From: Lentisphaeria bacterium UBA1784
GTDB taxonomy: Bacteria; Verrucomicrobiota; Lentisphaeria; Victivallales; Victivallaceae
Length of the DNA stretch: 15,991 nucleotides
Direction: 5' to 3'
Assembly (NCBI GenBank): GCA_002315455.1
Contig: DCGG01000021.1
Span: forward strand, 1 to 15,991
In this document: piece after piece, positions 13,755 through 15,991 of the stretch
How the letters are laid out: each line of letters begins with the position of its first letter
How positions within the stretch are numbered: the first letter of the stretch is position 1
Translations under genes and position numbers: made by a program
The notes under the pieces: generated by a model
The model's input: the letters and a program-made list of their open reading frames with translations, nothing else
Database searches by the model: none
Told to the model about the DNA's origin: nothing

Positions 13755-14369
13755 ATGCTGAAACTCATCGACTACAACATGGGAAACCTCGGTTCCGTCG
13801 CCAACGCGCTGGAACGCCTCGGCGTCGCCTGCCAGCCCATCGAACACGGCGAAGACCTGCGGGATGCGGAAGTCTGCATCCTGCCCGGCGTCGGCTCCTT
13901 CGGCGATGGCATGAAGAACCTTGCAGAACGGGGCTTCTCGGAGGCGATTCCCCGGTTTCTCGCCGGCGGCGGATGGCTCTTCGGCGTCTGCCTCGGAATG
14001 CAGATGCTTTTGGATTCCAGCGAGGAGGCACCCGGCGTCAAAGGCCTCGGGATCATTCCCGGCACCGTGGTCAAATTCGATCCCGCCCTGGGGAAGGTCC
14101 CCCAGATCGGCTGGAACCGGGCGGAATTCACCCCCGATTGTCCCCTCGCCAAGGGATTGCAGGAGAAGTCCTTTTTCTATTTCGTCCACTCCTACTACGT
14201 CCCGGCAGGGAAGCCGGAGACCGTCGCCGTCAGTTCCTACTTCGGAACGCCCTTCTCTGCCGCAGTGGGCAAAGGACGCTGTTTCGCCACTCAGTTTCAC
14301 CCGGAAAAGAGCCAGCTCTGCGGGCTCACGCTGCTCCGCAACTTCTTAACCGTTTCGGGGGTTCTCTGA
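13755..14369 (+). CDS. hisH: Imidazole glycerol phosphate synthase, glutaminase subunit HisH
   Basis: This 204-residue class I glutamine amidotransferase has the typical HisH length. The nucleophile is Cys79 (FGVCLGMQ), and His182 and Glu184 (TQFHPEKS) complete the triad. The opening IDYNMGNLGSV, the LPGVGSFGDGM oxyanion region, PQIGWN and the YFVHSYYV segment are all diagnostic. It hydrolyses glutamine and passes ammonia into HisF. The start is fixed by the conserved N-terminus, yet no Shine-Dalgarno sequence precedes it and the -10 element ends seven bases upstream, so the mRNA is probably leaderless. The last base of its TGA is the first base of the nth ATG, so the two genes are translationally coupled. 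Confidence 0.96.
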   Translation: MLKLIDYNMGNLGSVANALERLGVACQPIEHGEDLRDAEVCILPGVGSFGDGMKNLAERGFSEAIPRFLAGGGWLFGVCLGMQMLLDSSEEAPGVKGLGIIPGTVVKFDPALGKVPQIGWNRAEFTPDCPLAKGLQEKSFFYFVHSYYVPAGKPETVAVSSYFGTPFSAAVGKGRCFATQFHPEKSQLCGLTLLRNFLTVSGVL

Positions 14370-15001
14370 TGGCCGGCAAAAAACGGTGGCGCGAGATTCA
14401 CGATCTCCTCTTTACGCAGTACGGGACGTGCTCCTGTCCACTGAAGCACCGCACCCCCTTTCAGTTGATGGCGGCGGTGATGCTCTCCGCACAGTGCCGG
14501 GACGACCGGGTCAATCTGGTGACGGAACGGCTTTTTGCAGAAGCTCCCGATGCGGAACGCATGAGCCGGCTCCCCCTCCCCCACCTCGAGGAACTGATCC
14601 ACAGTTGCGGCCTCTACAAGAACAAGGCGGCGAACCTCTCCGCCGCGGCCAAAATGATCGCGGAGGAGTTTCACGGCGAACTGCCGCAGACCATGGAGGA
14701 ACTCATCCGCCTGCCCGGCATCGGCCGCAAAAGCGCCAACGTCCTCCTCGGGAACTGCTTCGAGATCCCGGGATTCCCGGTGGATACCCACGTAACACGC
14801 CTTCTGAACAGGATCGGCGTGGTGGAAAGCCGCGATCCCGTCGCCATTGAAAAAGAGAACAACGCCAAGGTCCCGGCGGAACTGTGGACCAACTTTTCCC
14901 ACCTGCTGATCCAGCACGGACGCAAGGTCTGCCACGCCGGAAAACCGGTCTGCACAGAGTGCGTTCTCAATGGGATCTGCGCAAAACGAGGAGTCAAATG
15001 A
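14369..15001 (+). CDS. nth: Endonuclease III (DNA glycosylase/AP lyase)
   Basis: This 210-residue protein has the length of the E. coli enzyme. It removes oxidised pyrimidines from DNA and cleaves the abasic site in base excision repair. The helix-hairpin-helix reads LPGIGRKSANV (115-125), with catalytic Lys121. The second catalytic residue is Asp139 (PVDTHV). The C-terminal [4Fe-4S] loop has the canonical spacing Cys188-x6-Cys195-x2-Cys198-x5-Cys204. The frame is open far upstream, but the true start is the ATG at 14369 overlapping the hisH stop by one base. Its own stop overlaps the next start (ATGA). The link to hisH appears to be transcriptional only. Confidence 0.96.
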   Translation: MAGKKRWREIHDLLFTQYGTCSCPLKHRTPFQLMAAVMLSAQCRDDRVNLVTERLFAEAPDAERMSRLPLPHLEELIHSCGLYKNKAANLSAAAKMIAEEFHGELPQTMEELIRLPGIGRKSANVLLGNCFEIPGFPVDTHVTRLLNRIGVVESRDPVAIEKENNAKVPAELWTNFSHLLIQHGRKVCHAGKPVCTECVLNGICAKRGVK

Positions 15002-15663
15002 TCATGGGATGGTTCAAGCAGAAATTCCGGAATATCAAAAAGTTCCCGACCTGGATCTATTGGTTTCCGTCGGTATTGTACAGGATGTATTTCCGCCTCT
15101 GCTTCCGTTCCAGGGTGGTCAATCTCAACGAATGCGACATCCACGACTACCGGGAGACCATCGCCTGCACCTGGCACAACCGGCTCTTCTTCTTCCCTCT
15201 GCTCTTCCCCGACAAGACCCGGCACAACACCTCCGCCATGATCAGTGCCTCCCGGGACGGGCAATACCTCGTGGATTTCATCAGCATGCTCGGCGTGAAG
15301 AGCCTCCGCGGCTCCTCCAGCAAAAAGGCCGTGGATGCCCAGTTGGGCGCGGTCCACGCTCTGCAGGAAGGCCGGAACGTGGTATTCACGCCCGACGGTC
15401 CCCGGGGCCCCCGCTACCAGATCAAACGCGGTCCGATCCATCTCGCCAGCGTCACCGGCAAACCCCTCGTGGTGCTGGGCATCAACTACTCCCGCAGCTG
15501 GAGGCTGAAAAGCTGGGACCAGTTCCGGATCCCCAAGCCCTTCTCCACGGTCACCATGACCATCGGCAAATACTTCCGCGTCCCTCCCGACCTCTCGGAA
15601 GAGGAACTGGAAAAGTACCGCGTCGCGTTTCAGAATGAGATGTTGAAATACACCGAGGATTGA
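14998..15663 (+). CDS. DUF374 lysophospholipid/lipid A-type acyltransferase
   Basis: This 221-residue protein is of the DUF374 branch of the LPLAT superfamily. Visible motifs are TWHNRLFFFP (His60, the HX4D-like site), SASRDGQ (84-89), RGSSSKKA (104-111) and the hallmark TPDGPRGPRYQIKRG (131-145). The hydrophobic stretch at 17-35 probably holds it to the inner membrane. Relatives act on lipid A precursors or other outer-membrane lipids; the exact acceptor is not visible. The ATG at 14998 overlaps the nth stop and has GAGGAG five bases upstream. An ATG two codons later is also possible. It is the last gene of the hisH-nth operon, with no clear terminator behind it. Confidence 0.9.
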   Translation: MIMGWFKQKFRNIKKFPTWIYWFPSVLYRMYFRLCFRSRVVNLNECDIHDYRETIACTWHNRLFFFPLLFPDKTRHNTSAMISASRDGQYLVDFISMLGVKSLRGSSSKKAVDAQLGAVHALQEGRNVVFTPDGPRGPRYQIKRGPIHLASVTGKPLVVLGINYSRSWRLKSWDQFRIPKPFSTVTMTIGKYFRVPPDLSEEELEKYRVAFQNEMLKYTED

Positions 15664-15873
15664 GGCTTTGATCCCGGTTCCTTTCTTCAGGATATCATAC
15701 TTTCAGTATCCTGCAACGGCATGGGCGAAGTGCTTTGCGAAAATCTTTACGGCAGCAAAGCATTGACGTCAAAAAAAGGAACATTCAAGGCTTTCCGATT
15801 ACCGGACGCTTTCATATAATTTGATTGCGGGAGAGGACTTGAAAAGGAGTGATTCTCCGAGGGAAATGGAAAA

Positions 15874-15900
15874 AAGCGGTATTTTTTCAAATTTCCGCTT
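15874..15900 (+). terminator. Possible terminator or insulator hairpin upstream of the tRNA promoter
   Basis: The stem AAGCGG/CCGCTT has an inner ATTT/AAAT extension around TTTC, followed by GCATTTT. The following T-run is weak. It could end transcription from upstream before the tRNA promoter. Confidence 0.35.
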
Positions 15901-15927
15901 GCATTTTCCCGCCATCCGGCCTATATT
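15899..15927 (+). promoter_or_regulatory. Promoter of tRNA-Asn
   Basis: -35 TTGCAT (15899-15904), a 17-bp spacer, and -10 TATATT (15922-15927). The start is expected near 15934, about ten bases before the tRNA 5' end. Confidence 0.75.
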
Positions 15928-15943
15928 AAGCGTATTGAAACGC

Positions 15944-15991
15944 TCCGGCATAGCTCAGCGGTAGAGTAGGTGGCTGTTAACCACTTGGTCG
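15944..15991 (+). tRNA. tRNA-Asn (GTT), cut by the right window edge
   Basis: The first 48 bases of a tRNA are present. They comprise the 5' acceptor strand TCCGGCA, TA, the D-arm GCTC-AGCGGTA-GAGT, the anticodon stem GGTGG/CCACT, and the loop CTGTTAA with anticodon GTT at 15976-15978. The variable loop begins TGGTCG; the T-arm and 3' acceptor strand lie beyond the edge. The anticodon reads Asn codons AAC and AAU. Confidence 0.93.

Larger units (their letters stand above)
15664..15943. other. Intergenic region with several inverted repeats, no gene recognised
   Basis: The 280 bases between the acyltransferase and the tRNA hold several structures. The inverted repeat CAGGATA/TATCCTG lies at 15688-15713. 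The 8-bp repeat TGCTTTGC/GCAAAGCA lies at 15731-15762 and abuts the palindrome TTGACGTCAA (15763-15772). A lone TATAAT lies at 15815-15820. A hairpin AAGCGG/CCGCTT lies at 15874-15900, just before the tRNA promoter. Nothing coding is convincing. Confidence 0.5.

Noticed and set aside
13718..14368. Upstream extension of the nth frame
   Set aside because: It is the hisH gene in another frame; the Nth fold begins at the ATG overlapping the hisH stop.
15688..15713. Inverted repeat CAGGATA/TATCCTG as terminator of the acyltransferase gene
   Set aside because: It has a 12-base loop and no T-run on the plus strand; kept only as an inverted repeat.
15866..15964. 32-codon frame beginning MEKSGIF that ends inside tRNA-Asn
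   Set aside because: It runs through the tRNA promoter and the D-arm of the tRNA and has no conserved feature.

Overview
This 16 kb window is ordinary-looking bacterial chromosome: dense, GC-rich by eye, with Shine-Dalgarno sites, sigma-70-type promoters and intrinsic terminators. An RND efflux pump with a periplasmic adaptor and a DUF374 lipid A-type acyltransferase point to a Gram-negative outer envelope. The mixture (stand-alone GMP synthetase ATPase, mS38-like mini ribosomal protein, NapH/NapG-like fusion) would fit the PVC group, perhaps Lentisphaerota, but that is a low-confidence inference from recall, not something the sequence proves. I see no transposase, integrase, phage gene or CRISPR array.

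Left part (1-8.5 kb), all on the minus strand. A secreted protein is cut by the left edge. Next comes a 29-residue basic ribosomal protein with its own promoter. A tightly overlapping three-gene operon follows: single-domain response regulator, HNH endonuclease, PHP-family phosphatase. Then come the GMP synthetase ATP-pyrophosphatase subunit with its own promoter and terminator, and a TetR - membrane fusion protein - RND permease efflux operon transcribed from a promoter upstream of tetR.

Middle (8.5-12 kb), also minus strand: four separately transcribed genes, the first three each with a terminator directly downstream and the fourth ending at one too. They are a secreted protein made of alternating 20-residue repeats, an XRE-type helix-turn-helix protein with a coiled coil and an Ala/Lys-rich tail, hisF, and an NAD(P)-binding reductase of the thioester-reductase/male-sterility type.

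Right part (12.2-16 kb), plus strand: a six-cluster polyferredoxin that looks like NapH fused to NapG, then an overlapping operon hisH - nth - DUF374 acyltransferase whose first gene appears to be leaderless. A 280-base structured intergenic region follows, and then a tRNA-Asn(GTT) cut by the right edge.

Histidine biosynthesis is represented by hisF, hisH and possibly the PHP phosphatase, in three unlinked transcription units. HisF and HisH normally form one enzyme but lie about 3 kb apart on opposite strands. Ten promoters can be read, and eight have TATATT or a one-base variant (TATTTT) as the -10 element. No complete new defence or mobile system is visible; the most unusual items are the response regulator/HNH/PHP operon, the NapHG fusion, the repeat protein and the divergent HisF.
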